From NCBI GenBank assembly GCA_015501595.1, contig JADNRX010000003.1:372001-436000 (forward strand): DNA of 64,000 nucleotides. The letters are read 5' to 3'. Position 1 is the stretch's first letter. Each line of letters starts with the position of its first letter. A model generated the notes under the pieces. That model worked only from the letters and a program-made list of their open reading frames with translations, did no database searches and had not been told where the DNA came from. This DNA is from Hymenopellis radicata. Lineage: Eukaryota > Basidiomycota > Agaricomycetes > Agaricales > Physalacriaceae. The translations under genes were made by a program, and so were the position numbers. Of this stretch, positions 23,527 to 36,112 are shown one piece after another.

Positions 23527-26500
23527 CTATGCACTGCCTGTTAATCCCGGAGGAAAGCCGGAAAAGTCTACTTGGTCTTGCACATTACTTCCACCCATGG
23601 AGTACGCTATCCGTAACCTTAGTCGCACATTTGACTGTAAGACACATTCATCAACCCAAGCTTTGTATCAGAAACAAAAAGACCTACGCCTGGCGGGGCC
23701 ACAACGCGCATTTGTTGTGTTTCTATCGATCCCGGGCTCACCGTCTGATTCGACATGGCCATCATCTGCAGTTGTTGCGACTAGTAAAACTCAGTATAGG
23801 CACTCAGTAAAGACGAAGATAACATACTTTGGGCACCGCCGCCTGGAAGGTGACATTCTCAGCGGCACCACCGCCCGTAACTTGGAACCGCGCCTGTATT
23901 AGAACGATACCTGGCTTCGCAGCTGAAGTTTGAGGGGTCAAGGTGATCTTCAGTTGATTCTTATCATATGCGGTATATGACGCGAGACGAGGCTGTGAGG
24001 GAGCTGGCGCAGGTTGAGGCGGGGAGGGGACGCCGAGGTCGCAAAGAGGGAAGGACAGGGGATGAGGAGGAGGACGACACAACATCAAAGAGGGAGGGAC
24101 CTGGAGCTGGCGATACCGCTGCCATCGGAGGTGCGGGGCTCGCTGTAGGTCCTGGTCCAAAGAGACCTAGGATGTCATCTATGGTGGACCGTGTTTGAGC
24201 GGGTTGAGAAGGTGCGCCGTTGGCTGCCGGTGAAGGAGAACCACCGCCGAAGAGATGAGCCAGCTCCCGTTCACTGGAAGTTGCATTCCCGTTTGTCGGG
24301 GACACTGGGTCATCCCCGAGCAGATTGGTCGAATCGGTCGACCCACAGGTTTATTTTCGCTCACTGTAGAGCGTTAGTGACACTCAAATCAGAAAGCGAT
24401 TCTACCCACCAACTCCCATGACTGTCGCCTTCAACTCGGGCGGAGGCATTCTCTCCAAAACACCTTCTCTAAGCTCTCCGAGATTGAAGAGACTAGCATA
24501 TTCGATCGCCCGTTGCTGTATCTCCAGTTCCGGACTGGTGGTGTAACTGGTAAGAACATCGGATATTCTCTCCTGCTGTGCCGTCGAAGTTGTTGGTCGT
24601 GATGCCATCTTCGTAATTGCAGAAAGCACATATTGTCGTGTGAGATAGTTGGCGTAAGGTGAATCCAAAATGGATAATAATAAATCCACCAATTCGGCGT
24701 CTGTAACCTTCTTGAAAGTCAGGAATAGAAGACCACACAAGTACAACCACTAACCGATTTTTGTACATCTTCGCCATCTTCTAAAACAAGGCCGCCCTCC
24801 AAAACAACCTCGCTGTACTCTCCGATTATCCATGTAGCCGCTAAGGTCAGGGATTCCTGAGAAATGTCGGCCTTGAGAGCTGTATACAGACGAGAGGCAG
24901 TATAGGCCTGTAGCTCTGGAGTGTGCGCGACAAGTCTGATAAAGGCAGAGAGCACCTCCTCGCGTACGAAGTTGCCAGCCTAGGTGACTGTCAGCTGAGC
25001 CGCTCAGATTTCGTTATCCAAGGCTTACGAGTTTCAAAACGCGGAGAACAGTGTCGATATGCCATCGCTTACTTGGAGCAAATCGTTCCGCTGCGAGACA
25101 TATTTGTGTGGTCATCCCAAGCTTGAATTCCTCATCGGCGACTTCTAAGAACGCGGACAACTCTCGGACCAGGACTCGAACGTTTTGCTCGTTGATGAGA
25201 GCGTATGAGAGTTCGAGAGCGCGCCGTCTAATCGAGATATCGCCGTCTCGCAAACAGTCAAGAATGGTATTTCGATGGCGTAGAACAGCGTTTGTGTCCA
25301 TGGATACAACCTTGTTGAGAGTATTGAGAGCAACATAACTGGACAAATTGAGCAAATACACGCGTCAGGAAACAAGACATACCGTATGTTGTTGTCTCTG
25401 TTACTCAAGAACTTGCCCAATATGTTGATAGCCATGACTCGTAACCCACTGTCAGCTTGGATTTCCAAGACAGTAAGTACAGTCTCGTATAAGATGGAGT
25501 TTCCAACGTTTTTTGTGGAGTCAGTGTTGGTGGCAACCTTGATACGAATAATGAATATCCAGTGAACGAAGATATAACAAGGCGCGTACCTGAGCTAGAA
25601 TATCGTTCATCGTGTCACTAGCTTGTTCATCTCCTTTACCCAAAAGGCGTAGCAGCCTTAAGATCTTGACTTGGAGGAAGGGATCTGTGATTCCAGATAC
25701 ATCGTGCTCAGGGCTGTAGCCGGTGGTCACCAATGACTTGAGATTTCGGACAAGGAGGGGAACGGCCTGTATGATATGAGATAGACGTATGAAGACTTGA
25801 AGAAGCCCCATACGTTGCGGAACTCGTCCAGGACGGCTGGATCCGTTTGGCACATTTCGGTGATGAGAGTAATCGACGATAGCAGTACACCGTGATTCCG
25901 GTCAGTGAGAAGATTTTTCGCTTTGGTGGTGAAGTGGTCGGTCAGTTCGGGCACCTTCTTGATGACTCTGAGAGCACAGAGCGCGGCCTGAATACCGAAT
26001 GAGTCTAGGAGCCGGGCGTCGGGGCATGACACACCTTCTTCCGGATGTACGTGTTGCTCGATCCCAGCAGTTTCTCTATCTCATTGGCCAAGTCCCGGGA
26101 CATCTCCTCCGAAGCTATGTTGGCAAAAGTGCACAGCGCCAGACCGACCGCGTACATATTGGAATGATTCATGTCACTATACAGGCATTCAGAAAATGAA
26201 TGCATAGCCCTCATAGACACGCACTTCTTGAGAGAATTCGTAACCAATGTGAGCACCTCCTGGTTCTCGTCAAGCAGCAGCATAATTCCTAGATATCCCA
26301 GGCGTTTATCTGCGAAACGGGGACTGGCGACGAGCTTGAGACATTCTATTTGACCGAAATGCGCGGGAGAGCCCAGCATGTGGATATAGAGGAGTTTGGC
26401 AATGTTGTTGTGGCGAGCATACGTGTCTTCATCGCGGAAGGAGGCACGGATAGCGGCGGATTCCTGCTGGATAAGCACCCGCTCGTCGGCTACAGTCTGG

Positions 26501-26653
26501 AAGAGGGCGCGATCAGTACGATGGTATGCAGCTTGTCGGGCAGAGCGGTGACCTTGCATGACCGTATCCCCTTTATGAGGGCTATGGACGACGATGAACA
26601 GCGAAGAGACGGTATTTTGCAGGCAACGTACCCTTCAGATTGTTGTAGACCAT
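23527..26653 (-). CDS. APL4: AP-1 clathrin adaptor gamma subunit
   Basis: Large subunit of the AP-1 complex that sorts cargo into clathrin vesicles at the trans-Golgi and endosomes. The gene opens with three short exons (26653-26632, 26581-26553, from 26496) that join as [20 protein letters not shown], the adaptin N-terminus. The armadillo-like trunk is recognisable by [48 protein letters not shown] and [17 protein letters not shown] Pro/Ser-rich hinge follows, with [10 protein letters not shown] resembling a clathrin-binding region. The gamma-ear domain comes last ([40 protein letters not shown], stop at 23529-23527). The hinge has at least one one-base frame break at the C-run 24342-24344 and probably another near 24040. 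About ten introns are present. Confidence 0.9.
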
Positions 26654-26844
26654 CGGACCCTGCGCGACGCTGCAGTGCTCACTGAAGATGGCCGCTTGAA
26701 GCCTGTTTGTTTGTGTCTGCTTGTCAACGACGTTCGTCCTACTGAACCAAAGCAAGAATGCACTCGCTTATCTGCGCTCCACCACCACCACCTCTACGAT
26801 GGTGCGGCGATGAGCTCGACTAGCACACAGATCTGCTCTCAGCA

Positions 26845-29800
26845 ATGTCCCAACCAGTTCTGTGTTCCTACTTTGCGCGCGGCGCGTGCACCAAAGGCGC
26901 GCGATGCACGTTTTCTCATGATCTGCCCACTGGCCCCCTCCCGCCTAAGGAAATGTGCAAGTTTTTCCTAGAGGGGAAGTGCAGATACGGGGACAAATGT
27001 ATCAAATCTCATCAGACCAAACGCAATGCCGCATCTTCTCGTTCATCGCACGCGACTCATACCAGCAGCCGCCGCCAAAGTCCTACGACCCACGCGTCTG
27101 GTTAGCCTCTTGACCGCCCATATGGCACGTGTACATACTTACCTGGAATGTAGATCACTCCGCTGCCTCTAGGACCGGCAAGACCGCGGCGCAGAGTTCT
27201 TCGCGCCGTTCATCCGCGCGTGGAACTCCCTTGTCGCCGTTGACGCCTCAACATACATCAGGCAGACAGAGCCCTGTGCTTTCTGAGCAAGAGACTCCTG
27301 CACCGTCACTTCCCGCGGCACTTGTAGGTGACGAGCGTGAAGTCCAGTCAATTGCGCCTTTCATTCAATCATCTCATACCGCTCGTGCCATCTGCAATGG
27401 TTTTGCTATGCAACGGGGCTGTTCTATGCCTGGCACTTGTCAGCTCATCCACAATCTTTCCGAGCTGCTTTACACAATCCTCGCCAATAACGCAGAGCCT
27501 CATCAAAGTCCCTGTTGCTATCTGTACTTTACGCAAGGCTCTTGCACGCAGGCAAACTGCTCACTACGACATGCAGTCTCGCCGCGCGAGTACCAAGTGT
27601 TACTGTCTACTTCAGTGCAGAGCCAGTCAGAGAAGTTTGCCCCCGTGCCTTCCATCATCCCGACGATGCAGGCATACCCCAGTCTTCTACCGGGTGCCCC
27701 CCAAGAGTGCATATTCTTCTTCAGCGGTAGCTGTGATAAAGGGCCGATGTGCAAATTTTCGCATGTCCCTTCCATTCAGCAGCCGGCTGTGCAACCCCTC
27801 AAGCTAAAACCATGTACCTTCTTTGCTGAAGGAAAATGTCGTCGCGGCGAATCTTGCACGTATTCGCACGATCTCGCAGAAACAACTTCAGGCAATTCCT
27901 GGGGAAATGGATCTCATTCACGTGACCGTGGTCGATCAGCGCGCCCCGTCACTACGACTCAGTCAAATGGATGGGGAGAAACGCAGGGAGATACGCCCGC
28001 AGGCGGCTGGGGAGATGAGGGATGGGGTTCTCCCTACGTTCCTTCGAATTCTGCCGATCCCGGTCAGTCTTCCTCTTCCCCACCTGAACCTGAAGTACAA
28101 GAAGAGAACGGCTGGGGAACGGTCGAAGATGATAACAATTGGAATAGTCAAGCAGAGCCGGAAGCGCCGCAAGGATCAGCAGATGACGACACTGGCTGGG
28201 GAACTGCTGAAGTCTCGACCTCTGCATGGGATAACGACCCATCTTGGAACGACGACTCCAGTCCCGCGAAGACCACTACCATATGTTCATTTCATCAACA
28301 AGGTTTCTGTAAGCTAGGAGATGACTGTCAGTTCCTGCATGAGCAATCCTCCAACGAGCCCGAACCGGTATGTTAGCATCGATTACAAGGATTTCGCGCA
28401 TATATTGATGATTACTCCTTCAGCAGGCGCCAACACAGACATACGACACTGAGAGGCGAATTTGGGCCAACATATTCAACTGCAATGTCCGGTTCGGTCC
28501 TGGCGCCATTCCTGAACATATCATCACCTCCCATGATTCGAACGTCGTCGTTATATCAAACCTATCCGTGGCTGCTCGAGACGCTCTCGATGGACTGGTC
28601 ACGCCTTATGGTTTACCCCTTGAGCCTCTCCAGCTGACTTTCGATCAAGCCAATCAAATGTCTGTAAAGATCATCATGGAGAACTCTGATGTGGCGACAG
28701 AGGTTGTTGCGGGGCTCAATGGGACTGAGTGCGACTCACAGAAACTAGTCGCCGAACTCGAAGACGATGATAACCTATCCGCTGAAATCCCCGGCATCAG
28801 TCGGACATTGCGGTTGTCCTGGCCTGCCCCTGTAATTGCGATCCGGCTATACTACGATAACATTACCAAGGCGAAAGAAAAGACAGCCCAGTTTGACAAG
28901 TCAGTAATTTGCGGGCGGGCGATCACTGCCACCTTTCAGCGCCCCGCCACGAACCAGGCCTACGGGTTCGCTGTCGTCTTGTCCAATGTGCCGCCTGCAG
29001 CAGATGTGGATGCTATCCTCGAACAAGCCGATTGCACGACAAAGAGCGTGACCTCCCCGACCTACACCCTCTCCGAGACTCGCGACCAGCTTCTTGCTGA
29101 ACTCGTTGCTTTTGGCACTATGAGGCTGGACATGGTGCCGCACGAGTCGTCGAAAGCCAAAGTCACAGCATTCGCAACGTTCTCCACGACGTCTGCGGCA
29201 TCTACAGCAGCCCAGGCCTTGCACCTGCGCGAGTACGGCTTCCTCGGGCCACCACCCAATGGTCGGTTGAATGTGCAGCACCAGTACTATGTCTCGTACA
29301 CTGTATGTCACGGAGCCCTCAAAGCCGTTGCGGAAGATGTTGAGGTTCTAGCAATGCCCGATTGCATCATGAGGGTGCACGACGAGGAAGATCCCGATGG
29401 CACAGAGGCCACTGACAAGGACAAGATCATTCGTATGGCGTCGAAGGAGAAGATGAGTTTCATGCGGTTCAAGCTTTCCCTCGACACTCTGCTCCGCGGC
29501 GAGCTTTTCGTTGTCGACGGAAAGTTTGTGTGGCACGAATACTTCCATTTAACGAGCAGCCTGGGTGCCCTTGCCAAGCTGAACGCGGACCACAAAGTTT
29601 TTATTGAGCGGGATTTCCTGAATGGCGCGTTACGTATCCACGGGACCAAGGATCGGCGTGAAGCAGCCAAGTGCGCGATTCTAAAGATGCTCAAAGTCGT
29701 TGAGCAACAGCAGAAGGAGGTTGTGCTCCAGCGTCATTTGTTGCGCGCTCTATTGGGAGGCGGGCTGGAGGATCTCTACTCGGCATTTGACGCGAAGAAG

Positions 29801-30460
29801 CTTGAATTAGACCTGGTCGCGAGAAAGCTTGTGGTCCGTCTTCCAGAGAAAGACATCTTACTCGTCGAGGAACAACTCAGCTCCATGTTACCGGAAACGG
29901 CGGAAGGTAATCCAGAAGAGGCGTGTTGTGGTCTCTGCGACCTTCCCGTGATGGAAAACGCCTTCGTATTACCCTGCGGGCACACATACGACCGTTCCTG
30001 CCTCGACAGCCTTCTCAAAAGCTATATCCGCCTTGGTTTCAGTGGCCTCCGGTGCCGAGCCAGAGTGGTTGACGAGGAAGGCGGTGAACGGGACTGTGAA
30101 GAGCTCATCTCAAACGATATCTATCTGCTCTTCCTAAACGAGGATGAACGAGACAAGCTCCTCGAAGCATCGTTTGTATCATACCTCCGCACGGATCCGG
30201 ACTTTGGCGCTGGTTTCTATTACTGTCCAAAACCGCATTGTCCGATGGTGTATCGAGGTTCGCGCAGGCCTGCGAAGGGCAGAGGCATACTATGTCGAGT
30301 CTGTGGAAACTCCCAGATTTGCACGTATTGTCACATCGACTTCCACGATGGCTTCACCTGTGCAGAGTACCAAGCTTTCTTGAATGACGCTACTAAGGAA
30401 GAGGTTGACAGTGATGGTTCTACCACTGCTGTCGAGGAAGTAGACTCTAGTACAGCATGA
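26845..30460 (+). CDS. CCCH zinc-finger protein with GW-rich segment and RING-IBR module
   Basis: Uncharacterised multidomain protein of 1168 residues; exons 26845-27100, 27154-28367 and 28424-30460. Seven CCCH-type fingers are visible: two at residues 7-56, three degenerate or canonical ones in the middle, one with CTFFAEGKC near 330, and CSFHQQGFC near 470. Between the last two fingers (about 335-468) lies an acidic segment with at least eight Trp next to Gly or Asn/Asp (GWGE, GWGDEGWG, GWGT twice), like Argonaute-binding GW repeats. Next come two weak RRM-like stretches, then a RING (about 990-1051, CGLCDLPV ... CGHTYDRSC) and an IBR-like zinc cluster (about 1089-1137). No RING2 with a catalytic Cys follows before the stop. 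The divergent promoter with APL4 is 191 bases. Predicted role: RNA-bound ubiquitin ligase or scaffold; function unproven. Confidence 0.8.
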
Positions 30461-30522
30461 TTTGGGAGTTACATTGACAATTTGACGTCTGCTCGCTACA
30501 CGCTATACTGTTCTTCAACTTG

Positions 30523-32991
30523 TTACAGTTCGGCCTCATCGGCATTCAACACTAGCGTCGAAAAGAATCGTATCATCTCAATGAAAGCCTCCACTTCAAT
30601 ATCTGCAAAGGTTTAGGTAAGATAACGACTTGGGAAAATGAGCAATGGACGAACTCTCATTGACGGTGTGAACACCGCTTAACGCTCGCTTTGTCGGACC
30701 ATACGAGTTCTTGTGGTTGTACCGGAAGATGTGACGAGAAAGTTTCCAGTAATATCTCGTGTCTAAGCAGGTTATTCTCACTGGCCCACGATCTCAGATT
30801 ATGAAAACTAACCAGTGTTTCCAGTAGACATGCCAGGGCTGACAGCGATGTTGTCGTCACCCTCGATGCCTCGGTGTGAGTTATAGGTTGCCTTGATGGT
30901 TCCCGACAAGAACTTGTACGGGCCAGAGTCAGCGCCTGAGATGGGAGTTCTCGGGGCGGGCACCAAGGCGTTTCCAAAGGCGTCACTGAGCGTCAAGGTC
31001 TTTCCGGGTGCACCCTCAGAGATCGTCTCGCCGAAGGAGGTGTAAGTCAGATTGAATTCCTTGGCCAATTTCTTGAATGTCTTGGTGTCTCGCGCGATGG
31101 TTTCCTCTAGCGAGCTGAAAAAGATTTAGCACTTTGCGTTGGGAAACAGAGAGTCAGAGGCACCTAAGAATGGAGATACGATGATTGACCACAGCCGATA
31201 CCTGCTCTGGAAGCGCGTTGGTCTTGACACCCCCATTAATCAGGTCAATGGCCTGGGTGGTAGTAATCGTGCTGTAGTAGACGGGCTCCTGTAGAACAAC
31301 CTTCTCCAAGACTCGGAGAGCTTTGTCAGAGGATAGTGAGCCTTGAATCGCGTGCTTCAGTTTCTTGGGGAGAGTCGTTCCATGAGCAGCGAAGCACTGG
31401 AACATGCTGTATACAATATCATCCCTTGACTAATCCCATCGTCAATATCGATTTTAACGCCATAGAAGTTGTACGCACAAGATGCACCGCTGGCGGGTTA
31501 TTTTCTATTTCGGTTAGAAGAGCCGAGATAATGCCAATGCTCTGTAAAAGCATTCGTTAAAAGGTCTGCATACTTCTTTCGACCGGAGAGACGCGTACAG
31601 TGTGAGCTGGAGGAACACAAAAGCATTCGTTAAAAGGTCTGCATAATTCCTTCGACCTGAAAAACACTCACGCGGCGGCACCGAAGAGTGGCCCCCAGGA
31701 GCAGAAACATCGACTCTAAGGTCGAGATAGCCTTTCTCGGCGACACCGGGGGTGGCGAAGACGCCGCCGTATGATTCGGTGAATCCTCCTACAAAGAATC
31801 ATTCAGGAGAGATTTCGCTGAATAGAATCACCAGAGCTTACCTCCTTCGTCAACAATGAAAGCCAAGGCATCTTCACCATAAACTTCCAACATGGCTTCA
31901 CCAAGTCTAGCAGCGCCCTATACCAAGTAAGAGAAGAAGTGCGTTAAGAACATCGAATATCACATACCTGAAGACCACTCGTCTCTTCGTCGAACCCAAA
32001 GGCCATGACGATAGTACGCGTAGGCTTGAATCCTTTTGCAATAAGGTTCTCAATTGTGATCCTAGGACGCATAGATGAGAACACGCTCATCGTCTATGAT
32101 AATGAACGCATACATGATACCAATTAGACCGCTCTTGTCGTCAGACGAGCCACGGCCCCAGATGCGTTCACCTGCATATAATGTCTGAATCAGTATACAC
32201 GGTGTTAATCGGGATACATCCATCATACCGTCGTAGAAGCCTGAAAATGGCGGATGCGTCCATTCATTGACCGTGTTGGGGTGGACAGGGACAACATCTA
32301 GACAAGACGTCTTAGGAGACGGAAGGAAAAAAGCGGTTTATGCCATACCCTGATGAGCGGCTAACAAGCCAGGCTTCAACGACGCGTCGGACCCAGTCCA
32401 TTCATACAGCAACCCGTATGTGTTAACCTTAGTCAGAGAAAGTGTCTCGTGCCTTCCGTGCGAATGAGTAGAGTATTTATGGCATATGAGAGCACTCACA
32501 CTAGTGGGAACGCGCCGAGAAGATAGTCATGGAACAGACCCATAGTCTCCCACCTCGGATCTACCCCGACGGGGTCCATCTCATCGAAAGATTCAGAGCT
32601 AAACAAGAGCTGGTTACACGCTAACCACAAGTCTTATGACACAATACACTCACGGAACCTGCACGGCGCCAGAAAGCCAGTTGATAGCCTGCGTCCTGAA
32701 CGCGTCCGTGCCAATCATGGCCCCCATATCGTTCCAGAGCGCGCTGTTCTTCTCTGGATACAGAGCTTCCACCTGAGGACAGAACGCAGCATGCTCATGA
32801 ACTGGACCGCCGAACCCGCAGGCCTTTTTCAAGGCATAGATGTGCTTCGTCGGGTGGCCAAACGAAGCAGCCCAGAGCAGGGCGCAGGAGACGAGCGCAT
32901 ATGCGGCGTAGCGGCGCTTGTTGCTTCGCGGTCGCGAATCGTTATGCACGGGAGGCGGGAGGAAGTCTCCTTTAATGTCCATCTTGGACAT
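30523..32991 (-). CDS. M20 family metallopeptidase, carboxypeptidase S-like (copy 2)
   Basis: Second Cps1-like zinc carboxypeptidase. ATG at 32991 begins MSKMDIKGDF; a basic stretch (RPRSNKRR) and a hydrophobic anchor (YAAYALVSCALLWAASF) suggest a vacuolar type II membrane protein. First exons are 32991-32654, 32598-32500 and 32452-32349. The second and third have the same lengths as in the copy at 7314. Blocks include SGAVQVPSESFDEMDPVG, FPLVHETLSLTKVNTYG, AAHQDVVPV, GRGSSDDKS, GGHSSVPP, DLINGGVKTNALPE and NTDTRYYW. The end is TAA at 30525-30523, 62 bases from the stop of the converging CCCH gene. It contains an 8-base micro-exon at 31606-31599 flanked by two near-identical introns, absent from copy 1. 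Confidence 0.85.
31546..31645 (-). repeat. duplicated intron sequence flanking an 8-base micro-exon
   Basis: Two copies of a 39-base block (37 identical), including an exact 27-base match at 31546-31572 and 31619-31645 offset by 73 bases, sit in the two introns 31598-31542 (57 bases) and 31671-31607 (65 bases). Between them lies the micro-exon 31606-31599, coding the rest of a Pro plus His-Thr. Splicing both introns out restores P-P-P-H-T-S-I-G, aligned with D-P-P-E-H-T-S-I-G of the intronless copy at 7314. Confidence 0.8.
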
Positions 32992-33411
32992 CGTTGTTGG
33001 TGAGAGAAAAAAGGAGAGAAGACATCTTTTGTGAACATTCGGCCGTATTCTTGTATGCACAAGCAGATAAGATAACTTTGGCCTCGGCGGAAGGAAATAC
33101 AGGGTGGGGTCTCCTAATCTGGCAAGGGGTCCATGCGTTGCTGTCGGAAAGTGCGCCGCCACTGGGCTCGTGATCATCTTTCGCCCCAGTTCTAAACGCG
33201 CCAACTTGAGGATATTGCGCCACTTGACTGACAATTTGAACGTAGCATAGCGTTGAGCCAGGATATGGTTAAATGCTTGTGATAGAAGCGTGTAATTGGT
33301 ATGATACATGGGTGCGATACTACTTATCAAGATAGCATATCTCTAATTCTCCCGGAGATCAAAGCTCGCCTAAATAACTTCGTGTCGTCTCTGCGATGCC
33401 GCTGATTAAAT
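32992..33411. other. intergenic, M20 copy 2 / ABC transporter
   Basis: This holds the 5' flank of the M20 gene and the 3' flank of the ABC transporter. No protein block was recognised. Confidence 0.4.
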
Positions 33412-36112
33412 TCAAGACAGGAACGCTTGCGCCTGTATCTTCCAAATGCGCGCATATTCCCCGTCCTTGAGGATCAGCGCTGCGTGTGTGCCCTCCTCTA
33501 TGATACGAGAGTCGTCCATGTATCTGATGAAGCTTCGTCAATATACGACAACAACAGGAATGCGTAGAATTTACAATATCAAATCCGCATGTCGTGTCAG
33601 GTTTCCAAACCTATGCGACGAAAAGATCATCGTTTTATTTCCCCTCAAATGTCGCAGTCTTTCGAAAAGATCTAACAGGACGATCAGATAGGCTCAACCC
33701 CAAGCAACATAACTGTACCATGCTCGGCGGTGGGATCGAGACTTGCAGACGGTTCATCGAAGAGTAGCAATCCAACGGCTTTCTCTGTGGACAAAGATCG
33801 CATGAAAGTCCGTGATCTGTAAAAATGTCACCACTAAAGCGATGAGGTAACGAAGTCGAATACGAACAGGGCGATCCGCTGCATTTGGCCACCAGACAAA
33901 GCCGACTCTGCTGTGCGCATACCGCCCTTCCGTCGCAGCTTGCTGTAGTCTACAGGACGCCCAAAAAGCATCTTGGTTCCTTCTGGCAGCGGAGAGTACA
34001 TATCTCGTACGGGACGTTCCAAATAGGTCCCAAACCCTTCAGGTAACTTGGCTACGACTTCTTCAGCGCCACCGAGTCTGGCAGCTTCGAGGATTCTATC
34101 TGCATCTCCAGAGCTTTCGGGGTCACCTAGTCCAATGTTGTCACCTATCTAAGAATAGATTGGTCAGTGTACTGCTCTTCCCCACTGAAACCAGTACTCG
34201 CCGAGAGAGGGAAATGACTATAGTCCTGGAAGAGTACAGCCGTTGCGCGTCGCAAGTCCTCCAACCGGAGTGTCTTGATGTCATGACCGTCCACAAATAT
34301 GTTCCCTTCTGTAGGATCGTGGAAACGAGCAATGAGCTTTAGAATGGTACTCTTCCCGGAACCGTTTTTGCCAACAATGACCTGTCATACGATCAACCCA
34401 ATGTTGTCCTTATTGAGCATATATACTTACGCAGAGTTGACCTTGCTCTATTTTGAACGAAACACTTTGAAGGGCGTAATTAGGGGCATCGGGGTACTTG
34501 AAGGAGACATTTCTGTCAACGACATCAATCAGTGCGCACACCAGAGAAATGCCGAGGATGCACACCTAAATTCAATGGATACGCCCGAACGAAGATCTGT
34601 CTGATTCTCGGGATAGGGTACCGTTCCATCGGCTATTTTGTTTGGAATGTTCTCCGCTTCGTAGAGCTTGCGGACTCGGGCAATGTTATCGACGATTGAC
34701 GAAGATATTCCCAACAGCTGAACGAGTTGTCCGCTGAAGGAGTTTGCCGTTGATGTCATGAGGTTGAGAGAAGCGAGCGATAATGGGATGCTCGCAGGAC
34801 GTTCCACAACACGAAGTGTAAACACAATCTAGGATGTCAAGTTAATTCGTCAGTTGCTGAGTAAACGGAAACACATACCTGAGGGAGTTCTCCTAAAGGT
34901 TCGTGCAAGAGTGACCAGAACCTGCTTTCGTTATGTCGCTGATACAGCTGGTAGAAGCTCTCAACGGCGGCGTCTCCTAGACGTATCATTCGACTGGTAT
35001 ATTCTACGAAGTCCTGTTACTCTGGGTGTGACAGTAGAGAAAAGAAGTCCATACCACTCAACAGATATCTCCACATTTCACCAGCGACCATTTCTTGTCG
35101 GTGACGACCGTTATTAATCATGGATTTCAAGCCTTCTAGTTTAATGTAATCGTCATTCTTGACCGTGGCCACCCAAGCTGGAAGACATGTTTAAGTGCGG
35201 AGTGCATGGCGATGAGAAACACGCAAGTACCTCCGGATGGAGATCCGAACTTGGATCCTTGGAGTACGAATTTGGAGAAGGAGGGTAGGCATGATAAGAA
35301 GGCAAGTAGTGGCCCATCGGGTTGATCGCGAACTACGCGTATCAGGATAGCGGACTGCGATATTAATCTGAGAGCCGTGCTGAAAATACTCAGAAGGGAT
35401 GTGATTGTATCCCAAGCAACGGATGAATGCGAATTCGCTGGTGCTGCCTGTGATATTTGTTCCTGGACAGCATCGTCGTTGAAAGTCACCAAGTCAAGAC
35501 GCGAAACTACTCGGAACATGTGCATGGAGTAGTGTTGCTTTATTCTCGAGTTGAGCTTGGGGTGTAAATACGTGAGACCTCTTTGTGCGAGATGGCTTGT
35601 GATGGAGCACACGACACGGCCAGCAGCGATAACCAGGAGTTGGCGCTTGTCCACCGTGCGTTCGTCTATTGCGTTCTGAGCCTGATTTCACTTGAGAAGA
35701 TGCTCGGAAGATCTGATCAACTGATCACTCACAATTGTAAGAAGCTGTCCAGAATACCTGGTTTCTAGGATCAGAATACTGAGAGAGAGGAGGACTTGAC
35801 GTACCATAATGACACGGCTGGTACGAGCGCCTTGATCACGTTCAAGAGCGTCAGGAAAACGAGAAGAATCCAGGTGGAGCGGATGCCAGAGATATCCTTG
35901 AGCATTTTCCAGACATAAGGGAGCCCGCTTCCTAACTCTATGTACGGCTGGAGACGTGCCGACCATGGAATCCGCTTTAGAACTTCTGGTTTGTCCTCGT
36001 ACAAGTCCCATACGCCCAGACGCGTATGTTGGACATTTTCGGTGTCGTCTGGATTGAAAGCGTCGCCGACTGTGCGTCCCGATGCCCTACCTAGTTTACG
36101 ACCGCGACGCAT
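33412..36112 (-). CDS. ABC half-transporter (ABCB/multidrug-type)
   Basis: Membrane exporter with one transmembrane domain followed by one nucleotide-binding domain; substrate unknown. ATG at 36112 starts a basic, polar N-terminus; the first membrane helix (STWILLVFLTLLNVIKALVPAVSLWY) lies at the end of exon 1. Several short introns follow through the membrane domain. The ATPase domain is complete: Walker A GKNGSGKST near 34360, Q-loop LFQDYSHF near 34220, signature LSGGQMQR near 33880, Walker B GLLLFDEPSASLDP near 33740-33780 and a H-loop SSHRFGN near 33600. The ATPase domain has an insertion with EGTKMLFGRPVDYSKLRRKG before the signature. The stop TGA is at 33414-33412. Such proteins usually work as dimers. 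Confidence 0.85.
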
